A DNA stretch of 64,000 bases, from positions 1-64,000 of the forward strand of contig JAZRVV010000015.1 in the NCBI GenBank assembly GCA_045599345.1, given 5' to 3'. The position numbers and the translations under genes were made by a program. The notes under the pieces were generated by a model. That model was not told the origin of the DNA and made no database searches. It saw only the letters and a program-made list of their open reading frames with translations. Of the stretch, positions 35,179-43,380 are shown one piece after another. Within the stretch, counting starts at the first letter, position 1. The number at the start of each line of letters is the position of its first letter. Source of the stretch: UBA1227 sp045599345 (GTDB lineage Bacteria > Bacillota > Clostridia > Oscillospirales > Acutalibacteraceae).

Positions 35179-36207
35179 ATGGCAGAAGAAAAGCTTAATT
35201 ACAAAATAGTATTGCCTGATGTAGACACGCTTTCAAGTGGCAAGGAAGACCTTGATTTGGAGCCACTTGAGCAATTTGGACGCATAGTATCGCTTGGCAC
35301 ATCAGAGCAGGACAAGGTATTGCAAGAGGTAAAGGATGCCGATGCAATCCTTGTAAACAAAATTGAAATTAACGAGGATCTCCTTGGTGAGAACCCAAGT
35401 GTTAAATTTGTTGGACTCTTTGCAACAGGGTACAACAATGTTGATCTTGAGTACTGCAATGCGCATGGCATTACTGTGTGCAACGTGCCTACTTATTCAA
35501 CCAATGCAGTTGCACAGCAGACATTTGCATTTATTCTTGAGCATTACTCAAATCTCTCAAAGTATAACAACTTTGTGCAAGAGGGCGGATGGGTGAACTC
35601 TGGTACTTTTGCACCGTTTGTTTTCCCATTGTCTGAGCTCAGTTCCAAGACAATCGGCCTTATAGGCTATGGCAAGATAGGCCATCAAGTGGCCAAGATT
35701 GCACGCGCCTTTGGCATGGATGTCCTTGTGTATACAAGGAGCTATGAACAGGCAAAGAGTGCAGGCGACAATACCGCACTTGAGGGCTTCTTGGACCGTG
35801 CCGACAGGGATGTGACATTTGTTACACTTGATAACCTTCTTCGTCACTCTGATATAGTAAGTGTGCATTGCCCACTGAACCCAGAGTCAACGGGCCTCAT
35901 TAATCGTGAGACAATTTCTAAAATGCGTGATGGAGCATTTTTTGTTAACACTTCACGTGGTCCAATCGTAAATGAGCAGGACCTTCGTGATGCGCTTGAC
36001 TCGGGCAAGCTTTCTGGTGCTGGTGTCGATGTTGTATCAATTGAGCCTATGGACAAGGATTGTCCACTCCTTGGCGCGCCTAATTGTATGATTACTCCAC
36101 ATGTTGCTTGGTGTCCAAAAGAGACACGCCAGAGGCTCCTTTCTGAAGTAATTAGAAATTATAAATCTTTCCTTGCTGGCAAGCCAGTGAATACTGTAAC
36201 AAAGTAA
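35179..36207 (+). CDS. D-isomer 2-hydroxyacid dehydrogenase
   Basis: A 342-residue NAD-dependent dehydrogenase of the glycerate/D-lactate family. The Rossmann motif GLIGYGKIGHQVA (about 160-172), the substrate Arg in NTSRGPIV, the Glu in VVSIEPMD and the His in ITPHVAW make up the active site. Substrate could be hydroxypyruvate/glycerate or another 2-ketoacid. The likely start is ATG 35179, with a weak GGTGA upstream; TTG 35167 and GTG 35170 are in frame but less well placed. Confidence 0.88.
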   Translation: MAEEKLNYKIVLPDVDTLSSGKEDLDLEPLEQFGRIVSLGTSEQDKVLQEVKDADAILVNKIEINEDLLGENPSVKFVGLFATGYNNVDLEYCNAHGITVCNVPTYSTNAVAQQTFAFILEHYSNLSKYNNFVQEGGWVNSGTFAPFVFPLSELSSKTIGLIGYGKIGHQVAKIARAFGMDVLVYTRSYEQAKSAGDNTALEGFLDRADRDVTFVTLDNLLRHSDIVSVHCPLNPESTGLINRETISKMRDGAFFVNTSRGPIVNEQDLRDALDSGKLSGAGVDVVSIEPMDKDCPLLGAPNCMITPHVAWCPKETRQRLLSEVIRNYKSFLAGKPVNTVTK

Positions 36208-36219
36208 GAGGTTTATTAG

Positions 36220-37590
36220 ATGAAATATGATGTAGCAATCATTGGTGCGGGTCCTGGTGGTATCTTTTCTGCATATGAATTTATGAAGAAGGCACCAGAA
36301 CTCAAAGTTGCTGTTTTTGAAGCTGGATATCCACTTGAAAAACGCAAATGCCCAATTGATGGTGATAAAATAAAAACTTGTATAAACTGCAACACATGTG
36401 CAATCATGAATGGCTTTGGTGGAGCGGGTGCCTTTTCAGATGGCAAGTACAACATCACCAATGACTTTGGTGGTACACTCTATGAGTACATTGGCCGTGA
36501 AAAGGCGATAGAGCTCATGGAATACGTTGATGAAATCAACATGACCTATGGTGGCCGTGGTACCAAGATGTATTCGACTGCTGGTTCAGAGTTTAAAAAA
36601 CTCTGTATGCAGAACAATTTGACACTTCTCAATGCCTCGGTACGTCACCTTGGCACAGATATAAACTATGTTGTTCTTGAAAACTTATACAACGAACTCA
36701 AGGACAAGATAGATTTCTTCTTCCACAGACCAGTTCTCAAACTTGAGAAACTCTCTGACGGCTATAAACTCTTTACAAAAGATAGTCAAGTAGAGTGCAG
36801 CCAGTGCATCATCTCAGTGGGCCGATCAGGTTCTAAATGGATGGAAAATATATGTAAAGAATTGAATATAGGTACTCATTCTAACCGTGTTGATATAGGT
36901 GTCAGAGTGGAGCTCCCGGCTCTTATCTTTGAACACTTAACAAGTGAACTTTATGAGTCCAAGATTGTATATCAAACTGAAAAGTTTGAGGACCACGTCC
37001 GTACCTTCTGTATGAACCCGTATGGTGCTGTCGTTAACGAGAATACCAACGGTATTGTTACCGTTAACGGACACTCATACGAGGACCCAGAAAAGCACAC
37101 TGAGAATACAAACTTTGCGCTCCTCGTATCCAAGCATTTTTCAGAGCCTTTCAAAGACTCGAACGGATACGGCGAGTCCATTGCAAGGCTTTCTAACATG
37201 CTTGGCGGCGGCGTTATTGTACAGCGCTTTGGTGATTTAGAGCGTGGTCGCCGTAGCAACGCTAAGCGTATTTTGGAGAACACAGTTCGTCCAACGCTTA
37301 ACGCAACACCTGGCGACCTCTCGCTAGTGCTTCCAAAGCGCATCCTCGATGGCATCATCGAGATGATCTATGCGCTTGATAAAATTGCACCAGGAACAGC
37401 AAATGAGGATACACTACTTTACGGAGTGGAAGTAAAGTTCTATAATATGGAGGTTGAGCTTGATAACAACCTCGAGACATGTCACAAGGGTCTCTATGTT
37501 ATCGGTGATGGCTCTGGTGTAACCCACAGCCTTTCACACGCGTCAGCATCCGGTGTCTTTGTTGCGAACAAGATTATCGAGAATAAATAA
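36220..37590 (+). CDS. FAD-dependent dehydrogenase (COG2509 type)
   Basis: A 456-residue flavoprotein. The N-terminal IIGAGPGGIFSAYEF binds FAD, followed by a Cys-rich loop (KTCINCNTCAIMNGFGGAGAFSDGKYN, whose cysteines lie at about 48-56), and a C-terminal GLYVIGDGSGVT FAD motif. This is a widespread but poorly characterised family in anaerobes, often called uncharacterised FAD-dependent dehydrogenase. It follows the hydroxyacid dehydrogenase by 12 bases and ends the operon. Confidence 0.85.
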   Translation: MKYDVAIIGAGPGGIFSAYEFMKKAPELKVAVFEAGYPLEKRKCPIDGDKIKTCINCNTCAIMNGFGGAGAFSDGKYNITNDFGGTLYEYIGREKAIELMEYVDEINMTYGGRGTKMYSTAGSEFKKLCMQNNLTLLNASVRHLGTDINYVVLENLYNELKDKIDFFFHRPVLKLEKLSDGYKLFTKDSQVECSQCIISVGRSGSKWMENICKELNIGTHSNRVDIGVRVELPALIFEHLTSELYESKIVYQTEKFEDHVRTFCMNPYGAVVNENTNGIVTVNGHSYEDPEKHTENTNFALLVSKHFSEPFKDSNGYGESIARLSNMLGGGVIVQRFGDLERGRRSNAKRILENTVRPTLNATPGDLSLVLPKRILDGIIEMIYALDKIAPGTANEDTLLYGVEVKFYNMEVELDNNLETCHKGLYVIGDGSGVTHSLSHASASGVFVANKIIENK

Positions 37591-37595
37591 AAAAC

Positions 37596-37617
37596 GCTGC
37601 AAGGGCAACCTTGCAGC
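37596..37617 (+). other. Hairpin between the flavoprotein gene and tRNA-Ser
   Basis: A nine-base-pair stem GCTGCAAGG / CCTTGCAGC (37596-37604, 37609-37617) with a GCAA loop of the stable GNRA type and no T tract after it. It lies six bases before the tRNA, so it could be a weak terminator or a processing or stability element for a joint transcript. Confidence 0.5.
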
Positions 37618-37623
37618 TTATAT

Positions 37624-37714
37624 GGAGAGTTATCGAAGTGGTCATAACGGGGCTGACTCGAAATCAGTTAGCGGGTAACACCGCCCAAGGGTTCGAATCC
37701 CTTACTCTCCGCCA
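37624..37714 (+). tRNA. tRNA-Ser (anticodon CGA)
   Basis: A class II tRNA. The acceptor stem GGAGAGT pairs with ACTCTCC, the anticodon loop is CTCGAAA with anticodon CGA (reads UCG), a long variable arm is present and the T arm has GGGTTCGAATCCC. The CCA end is encoded. It sits between the flavoprotein gene and a strong terminator. Confidence 0.95.
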
Positions 37715-37718
37715 AGTA

Positions 37719-37749
37719 AGGAGAAGCCATGTGCTTCTCCTATTTTTTT
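37719..37749 (+). terminator. Intrinsic terminator after tRNA-Ser
   Basis: A nine-base-pair stem AGGAGAAGC / GCTTCTCCT (37719-37727, 37733-37741) followed by A and seven T residues, starting five bases after the tRNA CCA end. Confidence 0.92.
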
Positions 37750-37759
37750 CGAAAAAGTG

Positions 37760-37797
37760 TTGACACACAAAAATAAATTGTGTACAATTCAATTGCA
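37760..37797 (+). promoter_or_regulatory. Promoter and probable OhrR operator of the glutathione peroxidase gene
   Basis: TTGACA and TACAAT are 17 bases apart (37760-37765, 37783-37788). The -10 box is the left part of TACAATTCAATTGCA (37783-37797), which differs in one base from the OhrR consensus TACAATT-N-AATTGTA. An OhrR-type gene lies just downstream. A bound repressor would cover the -10 region and block the promoter until peroxide oxidises it. A second inverted repeat (AAGCAAT/ATTGCTT) follows at about 37798. Confidence 0.75.
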
Positions 37798-37857
37798 AGC
37801 AATCGAAATTGCTTCGAAAAGAATAGACGTAGTTAATGAAAGAAAGGAAGTAGCAAT

Positions 37858-38334
37858 ATGGCTAAATTTTATGATCTTCACGCAAATGACAACAAAGGCG
37901 CAGATGTATGTATGAAAGAGTACGAGGGAAAAGTACTCTTGGTTGTAAATACAGCAACAGGATGTGGCTTTACACCACAGTATGAGGGCCTTCAGGAAAT
38001 TTATGAAAAGTATCAAGCAAGAGGTTTTGAGATCTTAGATTTCCCATGTAACCAGTTTGCGGGACAGGCTCCTGGCACTGGTGAAGAGATAGAAGATTTT
38101 TGTCAATCACGCTATGGTGTCACATTTAGACAATTTGAAAAGATTGATGTAAACGGTCCAAAGGAGCATCCAATTTATAAGTATTTAAAGAGTGAGCAGG
38201 GCGGCTTACTTTCATCTGCTATTAAGTGGAATTTTACAAAATTCCTTATTGATAGGGATGGTAATGTTGTTGATCGCTTTGGCCCAGCTGATTCACCAAA
38301 GAAAATTGAGTCAGCAATAGCTGCATTGCTTTAA
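37858..38334 (+). CDS. Glutathione peroxidase-family thiol peroxidase
   Basis: A 158-residue BsaA/Gpx-type peroxidase. The active-site Cys is in TATGCGFTPQY (about residue 37; a true Cys codon, not TGA), the second Cys and Gln lie in DFPCNQFAGQ, and the Trp is in KWNFTKFLID. Bacterial members usually take electrons from thioredoxin. Placement under a probable OhrR operator points to organic peroxide detoxification. It ends 23 bases before the TSCPD gene, probably in the same transcript. Confidence 0.92.
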   Translation: MAKFYDLHANDNKGADVCMKEYEGKVLLVVNTATGCGFTPQYEGLQEIYEKYQARGFEILDFPCNQFAGQAPGTGEEIEDFCQSRYGVTFRQFEKIDVNGPKEHPIYKYLKSEQGGLLSSAIKWNFTKFLIDRDGNVVDRFGPADSPKKIESAIAALL

Positions 38335-38357
38335 TTTTGAAAGAGAGGTTTTCTACC

Positions 38358-38603
38358 ATGGAGTTTATTTATGAGACAGAAGGCACATGTGCTTCTCACA
38401 TTAAGTTTGATATAGAAGACAATAGAATTTATAACCTCGAGTTTATTGGGGGCTGTAACGGTAACTTGAAAGCCATATCAAAAGTATGCGAAGGCATGAC
38501 AGTTGATGAAATTGAAAATCAGTTTGCTGGTATTACTTGTGGAAGAAAGCCAACTTCATGCACAGATCAACTTGCAAAGGCTGTTCGTGCCGCTGCAAAG
38601 TGA
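38358..38603 (+). CDS. TSCPD-domain protein (TIGR03905-like)
   Basis: An 81-residue protein with two conserved cysteines in EGTCASH and GGCNGN, plus ITCGRKPTSCTDQLA near the C-terminus, which carries the TSC-D pattern. The family is common in clostridia and related to the C-terminal domain of class II ribonucleotide reductase; its role is unknown. The ATG at 38358 follows AGAGAGG at ten bases. It is probably co-transcribed with the peroxidase. Confidence 0.85.
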   Translation: MEFIYETEGTCASHIKFDIEDNRIYNLEFIGGCNGNLKAISKVCEGMTVDEIENQFAGITCGRKPTSCTDQLAKAVRAAAK

Positions 38604-38627
38604 TTGCTTTATAACTCATAGCCCCCC

Positions 38628-38662
38628 TTGAAATTAGTCTTCAAATTGTTTACAATTATTTA
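38628..38662 (+). promoter_or_regulatory. Promoter and possible autoregulatory site of the OhrR-like gene
   Basis: TTGAAA and TACAAT have a 17-base spacer (38628-38633, 38651-38656). The -10 lies in AATTGTTTACAATT (38644-38657), an inverted repeat using the same TACAATT/AATTGT half sites as the operator upstream of the peroxidase gene, though in reversed order. Confidence 0.6.
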
Positions 38663-38686
38663 GTAATTTTATTTTGGAGGTAAAGT

Positions 38687-39184
38687 ATGGCTCGTGATCT
38701 TAGTTTCCAGGGGTTGGCTCTTTCTGCAATTCCTGATGATGAACTTCAAAAACTTGATAACCAACTTTGCTTCTCTTTGTACGTGTGCTCCAAAGAGGTT
38801 ATTAGAAAGTATAAGCCATTGCTTGAACCATTGGGTCTTACCTATACAGGATATATAACCCTTATGGCTCTCTGGGAAAAGGATGGCATCAATGTTAAGG
38901 AATTAGGCAAGAAACTTTATCTAGATTCAGGAACATTGACACCACTTCTTAAAAAATTGGAATCTCTTGGATATGTGGAGCGCAGGCGCGACCCTGAGGA
39001 TGAGCGCAATATGCTTATCTATTTGACCGAAAGTGGCAAAAAATTAAAACAAGAAGCCATATGTATTCCAAGGGAACTCTTATCTGGATTACAGTTTGGT
39101 AGTGTAAAAGCGGTTCTTTTATTGCAAACACTTCATCAACTCATGGATTCTCTTGCCAAAGAAGACGGAGAAGCAATCAAATAG
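38687..39184 (+). CDS. ohrR: OhrR-like MarR-family peroxide-sensing repressor
   Basis: A 165-residue MarR-type winged-helix protein. The N-terminal LDNQLCFSLYVCSKEV segment (about 21-36) carries the redox Cys of OhrR in its usual NQLCF context. The DNA-binding helix and wing follow (LYLDSGTLTPLLKKLE, VERRRDPEDERN). OhrR proteins release DNA when that Cys is oxidised by organic hydroperoxides. OhrR-type sites lie before this gene and before the peroxidase gene, so it likely controls both. Confidence 0.88.
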   Translation: MARDLSFQGLALSAIPDDELQKLDNQLCFSLYVCSKEVIRKYKPLLEPLGLTYTGYITLMALWEKDGINVKELGKKLYLDSGTLTPLLKKLESLGYVERRRDPEDERNMLIYLTESGKKLKQEAICIPRELLSGLQFGSVKAVLLLQTLHQLMDSLAKEDGEAIK

Positions 39185-39196
39185 AGGGGGATACTT

Positions 39197-40882
39197 ATGT
39201 TAAAGGATGGAAAGATTTGGGTAGCAAGTTCTTTTGAAGGAACAGAGCTCTATATTTTGCCAAAGATGGCAAACCGCCATGGACTTATCGCAGGTGCGAC
39301 AGGTACTGGTAAGACTATCACAATGAAAGTTATGGCCGAGTCATTTTCGGACCTCGGTGTTCCAGTATTTTTCTCTGATGTCAAAGGTGACCTTACAGGT
39401 ATGCTCGAGCCTGGCACAGGCATGGACGTGCGTGCAAAGGAAAAGTTTGGAATAGATGATTTTAAACAAAAGGGCTATCCTACAAGATTTTGGGATATCT
39501 TTGGTGAGGCTGGACATCCAGTTCGCGTTACAATCTCTGACATGGGACCAACTTTCCTCTCACGTCTTTTGAACCTCTCTGACGTTCAAGAGGGCGTACT
39601 TAACTTGGTATTTAAAGTAGCGGATGATAAGGGCCTTTTGCTCTATGACCTTAAGGACCTCCGTGCTATGCTTGGCTTCGTTGGTGAGAATGCTGAGGAG
39701 TATACATTGACTTATGGTAACGTATCGTCCTCATCAATTGGTGCTATTCAGCGTGCGCTCTTGCAGTTTGAACAAGAGGGCGGTGAAGGCGTGTTTGGCC
39801 TTCCAATGCTCGATATCAAGGACTGGATGCGCACTGATATTGATGGCCGTGGATTTATCAATATCCTCTCAGCAGCAAAACTTATCGGTAGCCCAACCGT
39901 ATATTCAACATTCCTTATTTGGATGCTCAATGAACTCTTTGAGCAACTCCCAGAGGTAGGTGACCTTGATAAGCCTCGTATGGTATTCTTCTTTGATGAG
40001 GCACATCTTCTCTTTGCCGATGCTCCAAAGGCATTTGTTCAAAAGATTGTTCAGGTAGTAAAACTCATCCGTTCAAAGGGTGTTGGTATCTACTTTATTT
40101 CACAGTCACCATCAGACATCCCTGATGACGTTTTGGCTCAGCTTTCAAACCGTGTTCAGCACGGACTTCGTGCTTACACCCCAGCTGAGCAAAAGATGGT
40201 AAAGGCGGCAGCTGCTGCATTCCGTGCAAACCCTGCTTTTGATTCAGAGCAGGCACTTATGGAGGTTGGCACAGGCGAAGCACTCGTATCATTCCTTGAT
40301 GAGTCAGGTACACCAGTGGTAGTAGAGAGGGCCAAGATTTTGCCTCCTCAGAGCCTTATGGGACAGGCTGATCCAGCCAAGGTTAATACAGCAATCGTTT
40401 CATCAGAATTTGATCTTAAATACAGGGAGACTCAGGACCCTGAGTCTGCTTATGAAGTAATAATGGCTGCGACTGAAAAACTCAAGGTAGAGCAGGAGCA
40501 GGCAGCTGTTGAGGCAGCTGAGGCCAAAGAGGCCGAGAAGCTTGCAAAAGAGGAGGCCAAGGCAGAGGCCGCAGCAATAAAGGCTGAGGAGCGCAAGGCT
40601 GAGCTTGAGGCAAAGGCTGCTCAAAAGGCACAGGAAAAGGCCGAAAAGGAAGCAGCAAAAGAAGCTGAAAAGAAGAAAAAGGTAATTGAGCGCGCAGCAT
40701 CAAATGCGGCTTCATCTGTAGCGCGTTCAATCACAACTAATATGGTAAACTCTGTTACAAAATCTGGCAGCGTTAAATCTGCTGACAAGATTGCAAAACA
40801 GGCTGCAAGTACAGCACTCTCATCTGTTATGCGCTCTGGCGCAACAGCAGTTGTCAGAGGTCTTTTTGGCACTAAAAAGTAA
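39197..40882 (+). CDS. HerA-like ATPase (DUF853 family)
   Basis: A 561-residue P-loop ATPase of the DUF853/HerA-FtsK superfamily. Walker A is AGATGTGKTIT (about 32-42), Walker B is VFFFDEAHLLF (about 262), and the sensor SQSP follows. The C-terminal quarter is an Ala/Glu/Lys-rich coiled coil (about 420-500) and a last basic segment. Members are hexameric ATPases of unclear role, possibly DNA pumping. It lies 12 bases after ohrR on the same strand. Confidence 0.88.
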   Translation: MLKDGKIWVASSFEGTELYILPKMANRHGLIAGATGTGKTITMKVMAESFSDLGVPVFFSDVKGDLTGMLEPGTGMDVRAKEKFGIDDFKQKGYPTRFWDIFGEAGHPVRVTISDMGPTFLSRLLNLSDVQEGVLNLVFKVADDKGLLLYDLKDLRAMLGFVGENAEEYTLTYGNVSSSSIGAIQRALLQFEQEGGEGVFGLPMLDIKDWMRTDIDGRGFINILSAAKLIGSPTVYSTFLIWMLNELFEQLPEVGDLDKPRMVFFFDEAHLLFADAPKAFVQKIVQVVKLIRSKGVGIYFISQSPSDIPDDVLAQLSNRVQHGLRAYTPAEQKMVKAAAAAFRANPAFDSEQALMEVGTGEALVSFLDESGTPVVVERAKILPPQSLMGQADPAKVNTAIVSSEFDLKYRETQDPESAYEVIMAATEKLKVEQEQAAVEAAEAKEAEKLAKEEAKAEAAAIKAEERKAELEAKAAQKAQEKAEKEAAKEAEKKKKVIERAASNAASSVARSITTNMVNSVTKSGSVKSADKIAKQAASTALSSVMRSGATAVVRGLFGTKK

Positions 40883-40927
40883 TAGTTGAAACAACATTTT
40901 ACTTATGGTAGAATAATCACAACAAAA

Positions 40928-41048
40928 TTCCCTTGAGGGAGTAGCAGGCGTCATAGACGCAGCAAATGTCAACATCCTGACCATTTAGGTCTGGCATTGC
41001 TTTAAATTGCGAGACTCATGTGTGGTGGTCGCCACACATGGGTCTTTT
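40928..41048 (+). ncRNA. yybP-ykoY manganese riboswitch with terminator
   Basis: The leader has the conserved GGGAGTAGC (40937-40945) and an ATCCTGACCA segment (from about 40974), followed by GCGAGACTCATG, as in the yybP-ykoY class that binds Mn2+. The strong hairpin GACTCATGTGTGG / CCACACATGGGTC (41012-41044) with TTTT after it is the terminator. Mn2+ binding would favour readthrough into mntP directly downstream, a known pairing for this class. Confidence 0.88.
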
Positions 41049-41072
41049 GTAATATATATGGAGGAATAATAG

Positions 41073-41660
41073 ATGACTTGGAATTTTATTCTATTTTCTA
41101 TTGTCTTGGGTGTCGGACTAGCAATGGATGCCTTTTCTGTATCCCTTGCAAACGGTCTTAAGGAACCAACAATGGGAGCACCTAAAATTAGTTTGGTAGC
41201 TGGTGCGTATGCGATTTTTCAGGCGCTCATGCCAATGATTGGTTGGTTCTGTGTGCATACAGTAGCAGAACGCTTTGAAAGTTTTGAAAAGTTTATACCT
41301 TGGATTGCGTTAATACTTCTTTTGTACATCGGTGGCGAGATGCTGATTGATGGCATAAAGGAAAGGAAATCAACCGAGGAAGTAGAGCTTGAAAAGCTTA
41401 CAATGAAGGCATTGTTTATACAAGCAGTAGCCACTTCGATTGATGCTTTGTCAGTAGGTTTTACAATTTCAAAGTATAGCCTTTTTGAGGCAACAATATG
41501 CAACTTGATAATTGCGATTGTCACTTTTGTAATTTCAGTTGTTGGAGTGATTATAGGCAAAAAGGTGGGCACAAAACTTGGCTGGAAAGCCGATGTGCTC
41601 GGTGGCGTAATTTTGATTGGAATAGGTCTTGAAATTTGGATAACAGGAGTATTTTTTTAA
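41073..41660 (+). CDS. mntP: Manganese efflux pump MntP
   Basis: A 195-residue MntP with six helices. The family signature is the repeated Asp-containing helix pair: VGLAMDAFSVSLANG (about 14-28) and ATSIDALSVGFTIS (about 128-141). It exports Mn2+. The riboswitch directly upstream fits control by manganese. It is followed after 12 bases by a cation/Ca exchanger gene, so the two may share Mn-dependent expression. Confidence 0.95.
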   Translation: MTWNFILFSIVLGVGLAMDAFSVSLANGLKEPTMGAPKISLVAGAYAIFQALMPMIGWFCVHTVAERFESFEKFIPWIALILLLYIGGEMLIDGIKERKSTEEVELEKLTMKALFIQAVATSIDALSVGFTISKYSLFEATICNLIIAIVTFVISVVGVIIGKKVGTKLGWKADVLGGVILIGIGLEIWITGVFF

Positions 41661-41672
41661 AGAGGTGATAGC

Positions 41673-42716
41673 ATGACAGAAATGAGCACTTTATTTGGTC
41701 TTATAAATTTTTCGGTATCAAATGGAATGGTTTTGCCAGTGGCAATCGTATTGTTTGTCATAGGCTTGATCCTTTTGATAATAGGCGGAGATAAATTTGT
41801 CGATGGAGCAGTAGGTATTGCTAAGAAGTTTGGCGTTCCAGACCTCCTCATTGGTGCAACAGTAGTGTCGATTGGTACAACTTTGCCAGAGGTACTCGTG
41901 TCAGCAAGTGCTGCCGCTGTTGGACAGTCCCAAACAGCATATGGTAATGCTATTGGATCAATCATTTGTAATACAGCACTTATCTGTGCAATTACAATTG
42001 CTTTTGCTCCAGGACTTACAGATAAAAAGAGTATGAGAGTACCATCTGCTTTCTTCTTTGGCTCAGCAATCCTCTATGCGGGTGTAGCGTATGTCACGGG
42101 TACATTCTCAAGGACAATTGGCATAATCTTGCTCTCTGTTTTTGCCGTTTATATTGGTCTTCAAATCAAGTCCGCACTTGTTGCTATGAAGAATCCTTTG
42201 GCTGATGAGGTAGCGGTAGAAGAGGCAGAAGACGAGGCGACTGCATCAATGGCGACAAACGTAATCTACCTTGTTGTTGGCGCTATCGCTATCGCAATAG
42301 GTGCAAACTTACTTGTTGATAACTGCACCATCCTCGCTCAGAAAATTGGTGTTCCGGAATCTGTAATTGCACTCACACTCGTAGCTCTTGGCACTTCGCT
42401 TCCAGAGCTCGTTACAGCAATTACTTCGCTTCGCAAGGGCCATGGTGCTTTGTCACTTGGAAATGTTATAGGTGCCAACTTGTTTAATTTGGTTTTGGTA
42501 TCAGGTATGGCAATTACAATCAATCCATTTGATATACCAGCAGAGAAACTTATCGGTGGAATGAATGCAAGCTTGGTAATGGATATACCAGTAATGTTTA
42601 CTGTTATGCTTCTTTTGACATTGCCAGGTCTTATCAAAGGCAAACTCTATAGGTGGCAGGGAGTGAGTCTTCTTACCATTTATGTAGCATACTGTGTTCT
42701 CCAATTTGTTATTTGA
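41673..42716 (+). CDS. Na+/Ca2+ exchanger family protein (YrbG-like)
   Basis: A 347-residue CaCA-family exchanger with about ten helices. The two alpha repeats are clear: IGTTLPEVLVSASAA with GNAIGSIICN (about 70-100) and LGTSLPELVTAITS with GNVIGANLFN (about 237-268). It moves Ca2+ or another divalent cation out in exchange for Na+ or K+. Being downstream of mntP under the Mn riboswitch, it could help handle Mn2+ or Ca2+. Confidence 0.92.
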   Translation: MTEMSTLFGLINFSVSNGMVLPVAIVLFVIGLILLIIGGDKFVDGAVGIAKKFGVPDLLIGATVVSIGTTLPEVLVSASAAAVGQSQTAYGNAIGSIICNTALICAITIAFAPGLTDKKSMRVPSAFFFGSAILYAGVAYVTGTFSRTIGIILLSVFAVYIGLQIKSALVAMKNPLADEVAVEEAEDEATASMATNVIYLVVGAIAIAIGANLLVDNCTILAQKIGVPESVIALTLVALGTSLPELVTAITSLRKGHGALSLGNVIGANLFNLVLVSGMAITINPFDIPAEKLIGGMNASLVMDIPVMFTVMLLLTLPGLIKGKLYRWQGVSLLTIYVAYCVLQFVI

Positions 42717-42754
42717 ACGCGTTCATAAAAAAGTAGCATATATATATAAAAATG

Positions 42755-42763
42755 TGATATAAT
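42755..42763 (+). promoter_or_regulatory. Candidate extended -10 upstream of the third NuoE gene
   Basis: TGaTATAAT is a perfect extended -10, but it starts a transcript that would meet the TGTCCAA palindrome within 20 bases. A second pair of TATAAT boxes at 42841-42852, downstream of the palindrome, is an alternative promoter. Confidence 0.45.
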
Positions 42764-42778
42764 TTAGATGAAAATGAG

Positions 42779-42804
42779 AAAATGTCCAAACTTGGACATT
42801 TTTT
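42779..42804. promoter_or_regulatory. Inverted repeat of the TTGGACA motif upstream of the third NuoEF operon
   Basis: AAAATGTCCAA / TTGGACATTTT is a perfect 11-base inverted repeat with two bases between (42779-42789, 42792-42802) and a short T tract. The half site TTGGACA is the one repeated in elements A and B before the other two NuoEF operons. It could be an operator, or an AT-rich terminator for the exchanger gene that ends at 42716; both readings are open. Confidence 0.6.
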
Positions 42805-42879
42805 CTTTTATAAATAAGTACATTTATAAGGTGTAAAGTTTATAATTATAATGCATATAAATTATAGGGAGGTATTTTT

Positions 42880-43380
42880 ATGGGTTGTTGCTGTAACGAT
42901 AAGACATCTGATCTCTCTTTGCTCCAGCCAGTGCTCGAGCACTACAAGGGAATCAACGGTAGCCTTATTGCAATTCTTCAACAGGCACAGGAAATCTATG
43001 GCTATCTACCTGTAGATGTAATCTACCACATAGCAGAGGAGACTGGTGTTGCACCAGCAAAGGTTATGGGTGTTGCTACATTCTATACACAGTTTAGATT
43101 AAAGCCAGTTGGTAAGTATTTGATTATGCTTTGCCAGGGAACAGCTTGCCATGTTAATGGTTCTGAGTTGATAGCTGCTGCTATCAAGGACGAGCTTGGC
43201 ATTGTTGACGGTGAGACAACTGACGATGGTTTGTTCTCACTCAAGCATGTTGCTTGTCTCGGTTGTTGTTCTTTGTCACCAGTTATGATGATTAATGGTG
43301 AGACATACGGAAGTCTTACACCAGATAAGACAAAGACAATACTTCGTGAGCTTAGGGAAAAGGCAGGTGAAGAGTCATGA
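42880..43380 (+). CDS. NuoE-like 2Fe-2S subunit, third copy
   Basis: A 166-residue NuoE/HydC-type protein with QQAQEIYGYLP in the helical N-terminus and 2Fe-2S Cys ligands in CQGTAC and CLGC. The N-terminus is Cys-rich (GCCC). GGGAGG precedes the ATG. It overlaps the NuoF-like gene by four bases (ATGA). Its partner output module is the GltD-like flavoprotein two genes on. Confidence 0.92.
   Translation: MGCCCNDKTSDLSLLQPVLEHYKGINGSLIAILQQAQEIYGYLPVDVIYHIAEETGVAPAKVMGVATFYTQFRLKPVGKYLIMLCQGTACHVNGSELIAAAIKDELGIVDGETTDDGLFSLKHVACLGCCSLSPVMMINGETYGSLTPDKTKTILRELREKAGEES

Noticed and set aside
42715..42724. Perfect palindrome GAACGCGTTC at the stop of the cation exchanger gene
   Set aside because: It overlaps the stop codon, is a single short copy and has no match elsewhere in the window.
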